Source: Janibacter cremeus (lineage in GTDB: Bacteria > Actinomycetota > Actinomycetes > Actinomycetales > Dermatophilaceae). Taken from it: 64,000 bases of DNA. The translations under genes and the position numbers were made by a program. Under the pieces are notes generated by a model. The model saw nothing but the letters and a program-made list of their open reading frames with translations. It was not told the DNA's origin and did no database searches. The stretch's first letter is position 1; each line of letters opens with the position of its first letter. The DNA is taken from assembly GCF_029395675.1 (NCBI RefSeq), contig NZ_CP115184.1, positions 620,001 through 684,000 on the forward strand, written 5' to 3'. Of the stretch, positions 41,191 to 49,423 are shown one piece after another.

Positions 41191-42603
41191 CTACTCGCCC
41201 CGCTGATCCCGGTACGCCCGGGCTGCGTTCGAGGCGGCCTGCCGGGCGTCCTCCTGCATCGCGGCGGACGACTGCTGCTGTCCACCCGAGCCGGACCCGG
41301 ACTGCCGGATCGTGCGGTGCGTGCTGCCCTCGCCGGAGACCTGCGGCAGCAGCTGCGCCATGAGCAGCGTCGACAGCGCCGAGGTGTCACCGCTGCCGGC
41401 GTCGGTGTGCACGATGACCGGCCGCGGTGCGTGCTCGGCCAGGGTGGCGCCGACGTCGAGGCGACGCTGGGCCAGCTCGTACTCCAGCACCGCACGGTTG
41501 TCGCGGTAGGCGGTGGCCAGCTGCTCCTGGGCCTTGGCCTCACCCTGGGCGGCGACGAGGTTCGTGCGCGCCCGGGTCTCGATCTCGTAGCGGACCTTCT
41601 GCGCCTCGGTCTCGCGCTCCTCGAGCATCTGGGCGACGTCCTTGCGGGCCTTGTTCAGCGAGGCCTGGACCTCGACGACCTTGGCGTCGCGGACCTTCTT
41701 GGAGCGCTCGATCTCCATCAGGAGGGTGTCGATCCGGCGCTTGCGCGTCAGGTCCCACTCCTTCTCGTAGGCAACGAGCTCCTTGGCGACCCGCTCGCGC
41801 GTGGCCAGGTGCTCCCGGTAGGTGTCGGGCAGCTGCACGTCGGGGATGTTGCAGCCCATGATCTGCACGCCGTAGCGGGTCAGCTGCCGGTTGAGCAGGT
41901 CCTGCATGTCCTTCACGTCGCTGCCGCGCAGGTCATAGGCCTGCTCGGTGAGGACCTGGCGGCTGCGCTGGCGGATCGCGTCCTGCACCGAGTTGGACAG
42001 CACGAGGTCGAAGTTGCCGGCGCCGATCGTCTGCACGAATCGGATCGCGTCGACGATGCGGAAGCGCAGGAAGAACTCGATCGACTTCAGCGGGACGTTC
42101 TCGTGGGTGGGGGAGGAGAGCACCGGGGCGGTGTAGGGGATCTCCGTGGTCACGTCGACGACGTAGGCCACGCGCGCCCACGGGTGCCACAGGTAGTGGC
42201 GACCGGGGGAGAGGCCCGGGCCGGAGATCGCGCCGAACTTCGTCAGCACACCGACCGTGCCCTCCTCGATCTCGACGATCGAGGAGCGCCACCACCACAG
42301 GGCGGCCAGCAGCACGGAGATGATCGCGACGACGATCGCCACCCCGCCCATGCCACCTGCGACGTCTCCGCCGGTCGCCATGAGGATGATCCCGCTGACC
42401 AGCGCCCACACGGCGAACCAGATCAGGCCCGTCCAGCGCAGGCCGCGCTTGTCCTTGGGGATGACGACGGGCACGAGCGAGCCGGAGTCACCGCCGCGCA
42501 GGAAGCGGGCGACGTCGCTCCACGAGGAGACGACCTCCTTGATCGAGCTCATCCCTTGCCCGCGTGAGGCGCGGACGGCCTGCTCCATCATCTGGTCGCT
42601 CAT
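41191..42603 (-). CDS. SPFH/Band-7 (prohibitin/flotillin-like) membrane protein 1
   Basis: A 470-residue protein. A cytoplasmic N-terminus is followed by two close helices (WTGLIWFAVWALVSGIILMA and AIVVAIISVLLAALWWW). The SPFH domain comes next (GVLTKFGAISGPGLSPGRHYLWHPW through EFFLRFRIVDAIRFVQTIG), then a long coiled coil (ERSKKVRDAKVVEVQASLNKARKDV) and a low-complexity Ser/Gly/Gln tail. Such proteins form ring scaffolds organising membrane microdomains or guarding proteases. It overlaps its upstream paralogue by 4 bp; the two surely make a hetero-oligomer. Confidence 0.88.
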   Translation of the reverse strand: MSDQMMEQAVRASRGQGMSSIKEVVSSWSDVARFLRGGDSGSLVPVVIPKDKRGLRWTGLIWFAVWALVSGIILMATGGDVAGGMGGVAIVVAIISVLLAALWWWRSSIVEIEEGTVGVLTKFGAISGPGLSPGRHYLWHPWARVAYVVDVTTEIPYTAPVLSSPTHENVPLKSIEFFLRFRIVDAIRFVQTIGAGNFDLVLSNSVQDAIRQRSRQVLTEQAYDLRGSDVKDMQDLLNRQLTRYGVQIMGCNIPDVQLPDTYREHLATRERVAKELVAYEKEWDLTRKRRIDTLLMEIERSKKVRDAKVVEVQASLNKARKDVAQMLEERETEAQKVRYEIETRARTNLVAAQGEAKAQEQLATAYRDNRAVLEYELAQRRLDVGATLAEHAPRPVIVHTDAGSGDTSALSTLLMAQLLPQVSGEGSTHRTIRQSGSGSGGQQQSSAAMQEDARQAASNAARAYRDQRGE

Positions 42604-44327
42604 GCCTGCTCACCCTCGTCCGTCACGTCGTACTGCTGCGGGGCCGGCATCGCCGGTGGTTCCTCGGGTGCCGGCGGTGGTGGTGAGGTCGCCTCGCTTG
42701 GTGCGACGCCCCCTTCGTCTCCGAACTGGGCGGTGACGCTCTCGTCGGTGACCGACTGGCGGATCGCGTCGAGGCGCTGCTCGCCCTCGGTGTCGAGCTG
42801 GGTCTCCGAGGTTGGCAGGATCTCCACGTCCGTCTCCTCGGGGGCCTGCAGCAGCTGCTCGATGTCCGCCTCGCGGGCGGAGACCCGCTCGGAGATGTCG
42901 CCCTGCCGCGAGCGGATGGACTCCATGGCCTCGGTGGAGAAGAGCTGGCGGTCCTGGCCGCCGACGAGCTGGCGGGCGATCTGCAGGTAGTCCACGCTCT
43001 CGGACTCCGCGCCGATCCGCACGATCTGGGGAAGGGAGTGGGAGACCGACTCCATCTTCTCCAGCTGGTCCTGCTGGTAGCGGTAGTCGAGGATCTCCGG
43101 CGCGAGCGCCGCGCTCAGTGCGCGGATGTCGAGGGCCTGTGCCTCGAGCAGGGCCGCGTTGGCCTTCGCGTCCGACTCGGACTCGACGAAGCGCTGGCGG
43201 GCGACCGCCTCGGCCCGGTTGGTCTCGCGCTCCAGCGCGGTGTCCATCTGCGCCTGGTAGCGGGCGATGTCGGCCTGGATGGCGGAGAGGTTCTCGTTGA
43301 GCGAGGCGAGGTCCTTGTTCAGGTCACCCTCGTTCTGCTCCTTCTTCAGGCTCAGCTCGTAGTCGTAGGTGTAGGCCTCCTTGGCCACCCGGATCATCTC
43401 CGGTGCGGCGAGGTCCATCCGGTACTCCTGCGCCGACGGCTCGGCGTGCGTGATGTTGGCCGTCGTCAGCTCCACCGCGGGGGCGAACTGGGCGTTGAGC
43501 TGCTCGAGCAGCCGGGAGGTGCTCTCGCCGACGAGGTCGTAGATGCCCGAGGCCTCCTGCTCGTAGATCAGCGAGCGGGTGGTCTCGGAGATCGCGTTGT
43601 TCAGCTTGTCCTGGAACCCCTGCACGGCGCCGAGGACGAAGACGAACTCGCGGGCGCTGACGATGCGGAACTGGAGGAAGAGGTCGACCGAGGCCTGGAC
43701 GCCAGACTTCGTGGGCGCCGAGCGGATCGGCGCGTTGAAGGGGTACTCGCGGGTGGTGTTGACGATGTAGGAGACCCGCTTCCACGGGTTCCACAGCGTC
43801 ACCCGGCCGGGACCGACCTCGTCCTCGACCTTGCCGAAGCGGCTGATCAGTGCGGTGCAGCCCTCGGGGACCATGACCATGCCGTGGCGCCACCACATGA
43901 AGGCCGCAGCGACCACGACGAGCAGCCAGTAGTGCGGGCCGAAGACCGCGGAGGTCAGGCCGAAGGGCAGCAGGAAGATCGAGCCCACGATGCCGAAGAG
44001 GACCAGCAGCACGGCGGGGAGCATCGCCCGCAGGCGCCCGCCCTTGGGCATGACCATCGGGGTGATGACGTGCACCGGGCCGTCGGTGCCCATCTCGTAC
44101 TGGCTGCGGCTGAGGTGCTCGGCGGCCTCGTCGAGGGAGACCTGCTCGGCGTTGATCCGGGTGCCGGCCGATCCGCCCTCACCCCGGGCGGCGGGGAAGT
44201 CCCGTGCGTTGAGGTCGAACCCGGCGCTCTGGGCGCCCTCTCGGGCTTGGTCGACCATCTCGCCCATGCCGCTCGAGTCGGCGACCTGCCGGGCCGTGTC
44301 CATGAATTGTTGGGCTCGGTTGCTCAA
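42600..44327 (-). CDS. SPFH/Band-7 (prohibitin/flotillin-like) membrane protein 2
   Basis: A 575-residue paralogue with the same plan: N-terminal polar region, helices LRAMLPAVLLVLFGIVGSIF and YWLLVVVAAAFMWW, SPFH domain (TALISRFGKVEDEVGPGRVTLWNPW), a coiled coil of about 150 residues, and an acidic Pro-rich tail (APEEPPAMPAP). The best start is TTG 44327, preceded by AGGGGGA; ATG 44303 is the alternative and removes eight residues. First gene of a two-gene unit. Confidence 0.86.
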   Translation of the reverse strand: MSNRAQQFMDTARQVADSSGMGEMVDQAREGAQSAGFDLNARDFPAARGEGGSAGTRINAEQVSLDEAAEHLSRSQYEMGTDGPVHVITPMVMPKGGRLRAMLPAVLLVLFGIVGSIFLLPFGLTSAVFGPHYWLLVVVAAAFMWWRHGMVMVPEGCTALISRFGKVEDEVGPGRVTLWNPWKRVSYIVNTTREYPFNAPIRSAPTKSGVQASVDLFLQFRIVSAREFVFVLGAVQGFQDKLNNAISETTRSLIYEQEASGIYDLVGESTSRLLEQLNAQFAPAVELTTANITHAEPSAQEYRMDLAAPEMIRVAKEAYTYDYELSLKKEQNEGDLNKDLASLNENLSAIQADIARYQAQMDTALERETNRAEAVARQRFVESESDAKANAALLEAQALDIRALSAALAPEILDYRYQQDQLEKMESVSHSLPQIVRIGAESESVDYLQIARQLVGGQDRQLFSTEAMESIRSRQGDISERVSAREADIEQLLQAPEETDVEILPTSETQLDTEGEQRLDAIRQSVTDESVTAQFGDEGGVAPSEATSPPPPAPEEPPAMPAPQQYDVTDEGEQA

Positions 44328-44407
44328 GCCATTTCCCCCTGCGAATCGGTGTGGCGGTGACCACACCTGATCCTGTCACACCGGCCCCCACCGCTGGCTG
44401 AAGTCCC

Positions 44408-44540
44408 GCGGTGGTTGAGGTGTGAGCGCCCCCGGGCGCGAGCCTCGAAACCACCCCACGGTCCCTGAGGTGCGAACCCCGAAACCACCCCACGGTCCCT
44501 GAGGTGCGAGGCCGCCCGCGGCCGAGCCTCGAAGGGACTT
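44408..44540. repeat. Hairpin-repeat family, three copies in tandem with two kinds of ends
   Basis: Copy a (44408-44455) has GGTGGTT...AACCACC ends around GAGGTGTGAGCGCCCC and GGGCGCGAGCCTCGA. Copy b (about 44459-44488) mixes a GGTCCCT start with an AACCACC end and lacks the centre. Copy c (44493-44539) has GGTCCCT...AGGGACT ends. The outer arms change together so pairing is kept in the complete copies. The array abuts the stop codon of the TusA-like gene. Confidence 0.85.
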
Positions 44541-44835
44541 ACTCCACCACCCGCCACGGAAACGCGGGATCCGTCGACCTCGCCTGCGGCGAGATGCACA
44601 CCCCGTACCGCGGCACGCCCTCCTCTTCGACCGGGCCGAGGTACTCGTGCCCGGTGATGCGGCACCACGCCGGCAGGTCGATCGGGGCGATGGGGTCGCT
44701 GGTCTCGAGGTGGACCACGGCCCCGGGGTCGAGGTCGAGGGCCTCCTGGCGCAGCAGGACGAGCAACCGTGCGCACCCGAGGTCACCGCCGCGCAGCAGG
44801 TGCGCGCCGTCGGGGAGTCGTTCCATGGCGGTCAT
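44539..44835 (-). CDS. TusA-like sulfur-carrier family protein
   Basis: A 98-residue protein with the small TusA/SirA fold: a Cys in GGDLGCARLLVLLRQEALDLDPG, where TusA has its sulfur-carrying CPxP, and VVHLETSDPIAPIDLPAWCRITGHEYLG matching the second half of the fold. The proline after the Cys is lost, so sulfur transfer is uncertain. ATG 44826 is an alternative start. Stands alone; its 3' end touches the hairpin-repeat array. Confidence 0.7.
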   Translation of the reverse strand: MTAMERLPDGAHLLRGGDLGCARLLVLLRQEALDLDPGAVVHLETSDPIAPIDLPAWCRITGHEYLGPVEEEGVPRYGVCISPQARSTDPAFPWRVVE

Positions 44836-44936
44836 TGTGGCGCAGGCCTGTGGATACTCGAGATGCGGTCGGGCGAGATCTCAATACCCTTGGTCACCGA
44901 TGCGGCCTCGCTCGGAGGCCCGAGGGAGGAACACGC

Positions 44937-45560
44937 GTGCGAGTTGTCCGACACCGCCCGGCGGCCGTCCTGGCCGCGACCGTGCTGGCGCTGTCCGCCT
45001 GTGGTGGTGATGGCGAAGGGGGGTCCTCCAGCTCGTCGACGACCGCGAGCCCGCAGCCGGTTGAGCCGTCGTCGAGCAGCTCGAGCTCGTCGTCCAGCTC
45101 GGCTTCGTCGTCGTCATCGGGTGGTGCCAGCGATGCCCCCGATCTCCCGGAAGCCGCCACCAAGCACACGCAGGACGGGGCCGTGGCATTTGCGAAGTAT
45201 TACTGGAGGGAGGGAGGCCGTGCACTTGATACCGGCAAGACAAGCAGGTTGAGGGCCATGTCCGGTGAAGAGTGCACCGTCTGTTTCAAGATCATCGACT
45301 CCGTTGAGGCTGACATGGAGAAGGGGCGGACATCGGACATAAACCCCACCGAGGTCGCGAATGACGTGAAGGTGACCTCGGAAACCGATGGGAAGTCAGA
45401 GAGCGCTGTGACTTTGAGCGTCACCGACGCCAGCTACCGCATGGTCGACTCCTCGGGCAAATCTCACGGCCGAGCCGATGCAGTGTCATACGACGTGATC
45501 GTGTACTTGGACTGGGAGGGGTCGTCGTGGCAGGTCGTGGACAGCTTCATCATCACCTGA
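44937..45560 (+). CDS. DUF6318-like lipoprotein with a polyserine linker
   Basis: A 207-residue lipoprotein. The signal peptide ends in a lipobox LSAC with the lipidated Cys at 22. A low-complexity linker of about 40 residues dominated by serine follows. The folded domain has DGAVAFAKYYWREGG, LRAMSGEECTVCFKIIDSVEAD and VIVYLDWEGSSWQVVDSFI, which resembles DUF6318. GTG start with AGGGAGGA six bases upstream. It overlaps the next secreted-protein gene, implying joint work at the cell surface. Function unknown. Confidence 0.78.
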   Translation: MRVVRHRPAAVLAATVLALSACGGDGEGGSSSSSTTASPQPVEPSSSSSSSSSSSASSSSSGGASDAPDLPEAATKHTQDGAVAFAKYYWREGGRALDTGKTSRLRAMSGEECTVCFKIIDSVEADMEKGRTSDINPTEVANDVKVTSETDGKSESAVTLSVTDASYRMVDSSGKSHGRADAVSYDVIVYLDWEGSSWQVVDSFIIT

Positions 45561-46480
45561 CCCGGTGGGGTGGCCTCGTTGCTGTCGTGCTTCTACTTCA
45601 GGTCGCCAGCCCTGCGGCTCATGCCGAGGACCCCAAGTTGGACAACTGGCGGATTTCGCACCACGTGGACGAGCGATCGGTTATGAAGGGCGAGAAGAAG
45701 AAGCAGCAACGACCGCAAGGCCAAGATCAGCAACGGTCTACCCGCGGGGTGAGCACTTCGGCCCCTGACATCAACTGGGAGACCAAGGAGCGCACCTGCA
45801 CGAGCGGTGGTCTCGACCCGGCCTGCAGCGCCACGATCATCGACTGCAATACCAATCCAGACGCCTCCGGCCCGCCTCGCCTGATCTGGTGGCGCCAAGA
45901 GGGCACCCAGCAGTGGTACGGCCCGACCCAGACCTGCCTGCCGGGTTACCCGCCTCCACCGGACGTCAACGACCCCACGATCCCGCGGACGTCGGCTCCG
46001 CCCCCGCCGGTGCCCACGATCGGCCAGATCCGCGAAGCCTTCATGGCGTTGCCCTTCGCCAAGCCCGAGGTATCCATGCAGCCAGTGGGCAACAAGACAC
46101 TGGTCAACCTGCCGACGTACTACCAGGCCGCGTGGCCCGAGGGCGCAGGCCTGAAGCCGGGCGACGTCAGCAAGCCGGTGCAGCTGCTGTCTTGGACGAT
46201 CGAGTTCAAGATCGCGTCGAAGGACTACCGCTACACCTTCGGCGATGACGCTTCCTCGGGCTGGACCGAGAGCTCGGGTGGGGTCTACCCGGATGGCGAC
46301 ATCACCCACACCTACGACAGCACGGGCACGCACTCGGTGAAGGTCGACGCCCGACTCGTCGGCCAGTTCCGCGTCAACGGCGGCGCGTGGCAGGACCTCG
46401 GCGCTATCGCGGACCTGCAGGACGAGCCGGTGGCCGAGCTGCAGGTTATGGGCACCAGGACGCGCCTCGTCGACAACTGA
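45527..46480 (+). CDS. Secreted protein with a PKD-like domain
   Basis: A 317-residue exported protein. The signal sequence is WGGLVAVVLLLQVASPAAHA. A basic Gln-rich stretch and a cysteine-containing region (RTCTSGGLDPACSATIIDC) follow. A proline-rich spacer (PPPPVPTIGQIREAFMALPF) leads to a C-terminal PKD-type beta domain with THTYDSTGTHSVKVDARL. The GTG start has GGGAGGGG six bases upstream and lies inside the end of the lipoprotein gene (34-bp overlap). Likely a cell-envelope partner of the lipoprotein; function unknown. Confidence 0.78.
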   Translation: MAGRGQLHHHLTRWGGLVAVVLLLQVASPAAHAEDPKLDNWRISHHVDERSVMKGEKKKQQRPQGQDQQRSTRGVSTSAPDINWETKERTCTSGGLDPACSATIIDCNTNPDASGPPRLIWWRQEGTQQWYGPTQTCLPGYPPPPDVNDPTIPRTSAPPPPVPTIGQIREAFMALPFAKPEVSMQPVGNKTLVNLPTYYQAAWPEGAGLKPGDVSKPVQLLSWTIEFKIASKDYRYTFGDDASSGWTESSGGVYPDGDITHTYDSTGTHSVKVDARLVGQFRVNGGAWQDLGAIADLQDEPVAELQVMGTRTRLVDN

Positions 46481-46486
46481 GGGGGT

Positions 46487-47689
46487 TCAGCGGCGGCGGG
46501 CGCGCAGCGCGAAGTCGTCCAGGGCCGCGGTGACATCTTGGGCCACCCACGCCACATAGCGCTGCCCGCCCTTGGCCTTGGTCAGGATGCCGGCGTCACG
46601 CAGTCGTGCAATGACTTGGTCGGCTGCCGGTTGGGACAACCCGATCTCGCGTTGGATCAGGGCCGACGTGACCACCGGCTGACTGAGCAGCCGCGGCAGC
46701 ACGCGCCAGATCGACGCAGTGCGCCTCGCCGAGATCGAGGACGACCAGCGCGAGTGGATCTCGACAAGGTCCTGCGCGAGTTGGCGGCCATTACCGATGG
46801 CCGCCAAGGTGGCATCGGCGAATCGCGTGATGATGGGGTTGACGTTACCCGTGCGGTAGGCGGTCAGGGCCGCGAAGTAGCCGTCGGTGTCGGTCAGGAG
46901 ACCGGCTGACACGGGCACTGTTGCGCGAGTGGTGGCTCCGCCGTGCTGGAGCATGGCGTGCACGAGGGCACGACCGACTCGACCATTGCCGTCGTTGAAG
47001 GGGTGGATCGTCTCGAACTGTGCGTGCGCAACGGCGCACTGGGCAAGCAGTGGAATGTCGGTACGGGCCATGAAGGTGCACAGGTCATCCATGGCCGCTT
47101 CCACTCGCGAGTGCCGGGGCGGGACGAAGGCAGCATCATGCGGGGATGCGCTCGTGCCGCCGATCCAGACCTGCTCCGTGCGGTAATGACCGGGTGCGAC
47201 ATGGGTCTCGGTGTGCATGAGCGCAGCGTGGACAGCAAGGACCGCAGGTGGAGTGAGCGAGTCGGCGAGCTCGATCGCCCGTGTCACCGCATCAACGTTG
47301 GCGGCCACGAGACTGGCGTTGCTGCCTGGTTTGGCGAGGTGCAGCTCGGCGAGCGCAAGTGCTCGCGCGCCGGCGGTCACGTGCTCGATCTGGGAGGACG
47401 ACGCCGACTCGGTCCGCAGCAGGACGGCTGCCAGGGGAGCGAGCTCGGCCCCGGGAAGGATCGACGACAACTCGGCATCGAAACGTGAGATCTCGGCTCG
47501 CGCGTCATCGGCGGCAGCGAGAGCCGACGGATCGGCGTCGACGTCCAATGGCGCGATGGTGCTTGGGACAGCGGCGTCGTAGGTGGGCCGGATCCGCGAG
47601 CGTTGCCGTCGGGAGAGCGGCTGGGCGGGATCGCGATGCCAGGGGACTGATTCCCAGGACACGGCCCACGGATGCCGTTCACGAGCCAT
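46487..47689 (-). CDS. Fic-domain protein (probable AMP-transferase) with C-terminal winged helix
   Basis: A 400-residue Fic protein. The catalytic loop HPFNDGNGRVGRAL is complete (the His acts as base). An N-terminal TESASSSQIEHV resembles the inhibitory alpha-helix motif (S/T)xxxE of class II Fic proteins, so activity is probably self-restrained. The C-terminus has a winged helix (SALIQREIGLSQPAADQVIARL), fitting an autoregulator. The ATG at 47689 has AGGAG five bases before it. An AT-rich palindrome covers its promoter. Class II Fic proteins AMPylate cell targets or each other. Confidence 0.9.
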   Translation of the reverse strand: MARERHPWAVSWESVPWHRDPAQPLSRRQRSRIRPTYDAAVPSTIAPLDVDADPSALAAADDARAEISRFDAELSSILPGAELAPLAAVLLRTESASSSQIEHVTAGARALALAELHLAKPGSNASLVAANVDAVTRAIELADSLTPPAVLAVHAALMHTETHVAPGHYRTEQVWIGGTSASPHDAAFVPPRHSRVEAAMDDLCTFMARTDIPLLAQCAVAHAQFETIHPFNDGNGRVGRALVHAMLQHGGATTRATVPVSAGLLTDTDGYFAALTAYRTGNVNPIITRFADATLAAIGNGRQLAQDLVEIHSRWSSSISARRTASIWRVLPRLLSQPVVTSALIQREIGLSQPAADQVIARLRDAGILTKAKGGQRYVAWVAQDVTAALDDFALRARRR

Positions 47690-47697
47690 CGACGCTC

Positions 47698-47731
47698 CTA
47701 ACATAAGCAGAAATTATTACACCTATGTTAG
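47698..47731 (-). promoter_or_regulatory. AT-rich palindromic promoter/operator of the Fic gene
   Basis: CTAACATA (47698-47705) and TATGTTAG (47724-47731) are perfect inverted arms around an 18-bp AT-rich core containing TAATAATT. They begin 9 bp upstream of the Fic start. The low GC stands out, and the wHTH of the Fic protein itself is a candidate binder. Confidence 0.65.
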
Positions 47732-47766
47732 CCCGCGTTGGTATCCGAGTGTCCGATCCCGCGACA

Positions 47767-49404
47767 TCACGATGACGTGCGGTTCTTCAGCTCACCCCGC
47801 CGCACCTTGCCGGTCGTCGTCATCGGCAACTCGTCGATGAATTCGACTTCGCGGGGGTACTCGTAGGCGGCGAGCCGCGAACGCACGTGCGCCCGGATCT
47901 CATCGGCCAGCTCGTCGGAGGCCGAGTACGACCCGGCGAGCTTCACGAAGACCTTGACGACCTGCCCGCGTACCTCGTCCGGGATCCCCACGGCCGCGAC
48001 CATCGCCACGGCGGGGTGGCCGAGGACGCACTCCTCGATCTCGGCCGGACCGATGCGATATCCGGCCGAGGTGATCACGTCGTCTTCGCGACTGCTGAAC
48101 CAGAAGTAGCCATCCTCGTCAACGCTCCCCAGGTCGCCGGTGCACAACCAGCGTTGGGACTGGCCCTCCTCATCCACGACGGTGACGAACTTGCCCTCCG
48201 TCGCCTCGGGGTTGTTCCAGTACTCCAGCATCACCACAGGGTCATCGGAGCGCAGCACGATCTCGCCCACGACGCCGGGAGCGGCCAGCTCCCCACTGGG
48301 GTCGAGCACCGCGACCCGATGCCCCGGGTAAGGGCGTCCCATCGAGCCAGGGCGGACGTCCCAGATGGCGGAGCTGTTGCCCACGAGGAGGTTCGCCTCG
48401 GTCTGCCCGTAGATCTCGTTGATGTCGACCCCGAAACGCTCCCGGCTCCACGCCAGCATCTCCCCACCGAGGGGCTCCCCGCCGCTCATGATGACGCGAA
48501 GGGAGTGGGGCAGGTCCGGCAGTGTCGCCTGCCGCATCATCTTCAGCGCCGTCGGTGGCAGGAAGGTCGCGGTGACCTCGTGCTCGGCCATCAGGCGGAG
48601 TGCGGCCTCCGGCTCGAACCGTGCCTTCGGCGTGGCGATGACCGGCCGTCCGTGGAACCATGCCGGCATCAACACGTCGTAGAGTCCGCCGATCCACGCC
48701 CAGTCCGCCGGTGTCCAGATCCGATCCCCCTCCTGCGGGAAGTAGTCGAACATCAGCTCGAACCCGGGCAGGTGGCCCAGCAGCACCCGGTGGGCGTGCA
48801 GGGCACCCTTCGGAGCCCCAGTGGTCCCGGAGGTGTAGATGATCAGCGCGGGATCGTCGGGGCCGGTCATCTCCGCCTCGAAGTCGGCGGGGGCCTCGGA
48901 GATCAACGTCTCCATCGACACGTGCTCGCCAGCGGGCTCGCCGCCGGCGACGACGATGTCGACCCCGTCGAGGTCGCGGGTGACCTCCGTGACCAGGTCG
49001 AGTGAGGAGGGCCCGGTGATGACCACCGTCGTGCCGCTGTCACCCAGTCGGTATCCGAGCGCCTGCGGACCGAAGAGCTGGGTCAGCGGGATCGCGATCG
49101 CGCCGAGCTTGTAGATGGCCAGGTGCGCGATCCCGCATGCCAGTCCCTGCGGCAGCATCACCGCGATCCGGTCGCCCCGGGACACGCCCAGGCGGTGCAG
49201 CCCACCGGCCAGGCGATCGGACTGCTCGGTGAGGTCGCCGAAGGAGTACGTGCGCGTCTGCTCGCTGTCGACCTCGATCAGGGCGAGAGCGTCCTGGTCC
49301 TGGGCAGTCGAGCACGCCGTGCCGATGTTGAACCGCTCCGGGATGGGCCAGCGGAAGTCCTTCGTCAGGCTGGCGTACGTCGCTCCGGTGACCTTCTCGA
49401 TCAT
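47767..49404 (-). CDS. Acyl-CoA synthetase (AMP-forming)
   Basis: A 545-residue ANL-superfamily ligase. The P-loop-like A3 motif is IIYTSGTTGAPKGALHAHR, A5 is NEIYGQTEANLLVGN, A7/A8 are WLCTGDLGSVDEDGYFWFSSREDDVITSAGYRIG, and the catalytic Lys is in MTTTGKVRRGELK at the C-terminus. It resembles acetyl-/acetoacetyl-/medium-chain acyl-CoA synthetases. The ATG at 49404 has GGGAGGA six bases upstream. Last gene of the unit headed by HMG-CoA reductase; activation of acetoacetate is a reasonable guess. Confidence 0.9.
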   Translation of the reverse strand: MIEKVTGATYASLTKDFRWPIPERFNIGTACSTAQDQDALALIEVDSEQTRTYSFGDLTEQSDRLAGGLHRLGVSRGDRIAVMLPQGLACGIAHLAIYKLGAIAIPLTQLFGPQALGYRLGDSGTTVVITGPSSLDLVTEVTRDLDGVDIVVAGGEPAGEHVSMETLISEAPADFEAEMTGPDDPALIIYTSGTTGAPKGALHAHRVLLGHLPGFELMFDYFPQEGDRIWTPADWAWIGGLYDVLMPAWFHGRPVIATPKARFEPEAALRLMAEHEVTATFLPPTALKMMRQATLPDLPHSLRVIMSGGEPLGGEMLAWSRERFGVDINEIYGQTEANLLVGNSSAIWDVRPGSMGRPYPGHRVAVLDPSGELAAPGVVGEIVLRSDDPVVMLEYWNNPEATEGKFVTVVDEEGQSQRWLCTGDLGSVDEDGYFWFSSREDDVITSAGYRIGPAEIEECVLGHPAVAMVAAVGIPDEVRGQVVKVFVKLAGSYSASDELADEIRAHVRSRLAAYEYPREVEFIDELPMTTTGKVRRGELKNRTSS

Positions 49405-49423
49405 GGTGCTGTCCTCCCTTCGC

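Noticed and set aside
45040..45130. Polyserine codon run as a phase-variation tract
   Set aside because: Mixed serine codons (TCG, AGC, TCC, TCA) make slippage unlikely; it reads as a normal lipoprotein linker.
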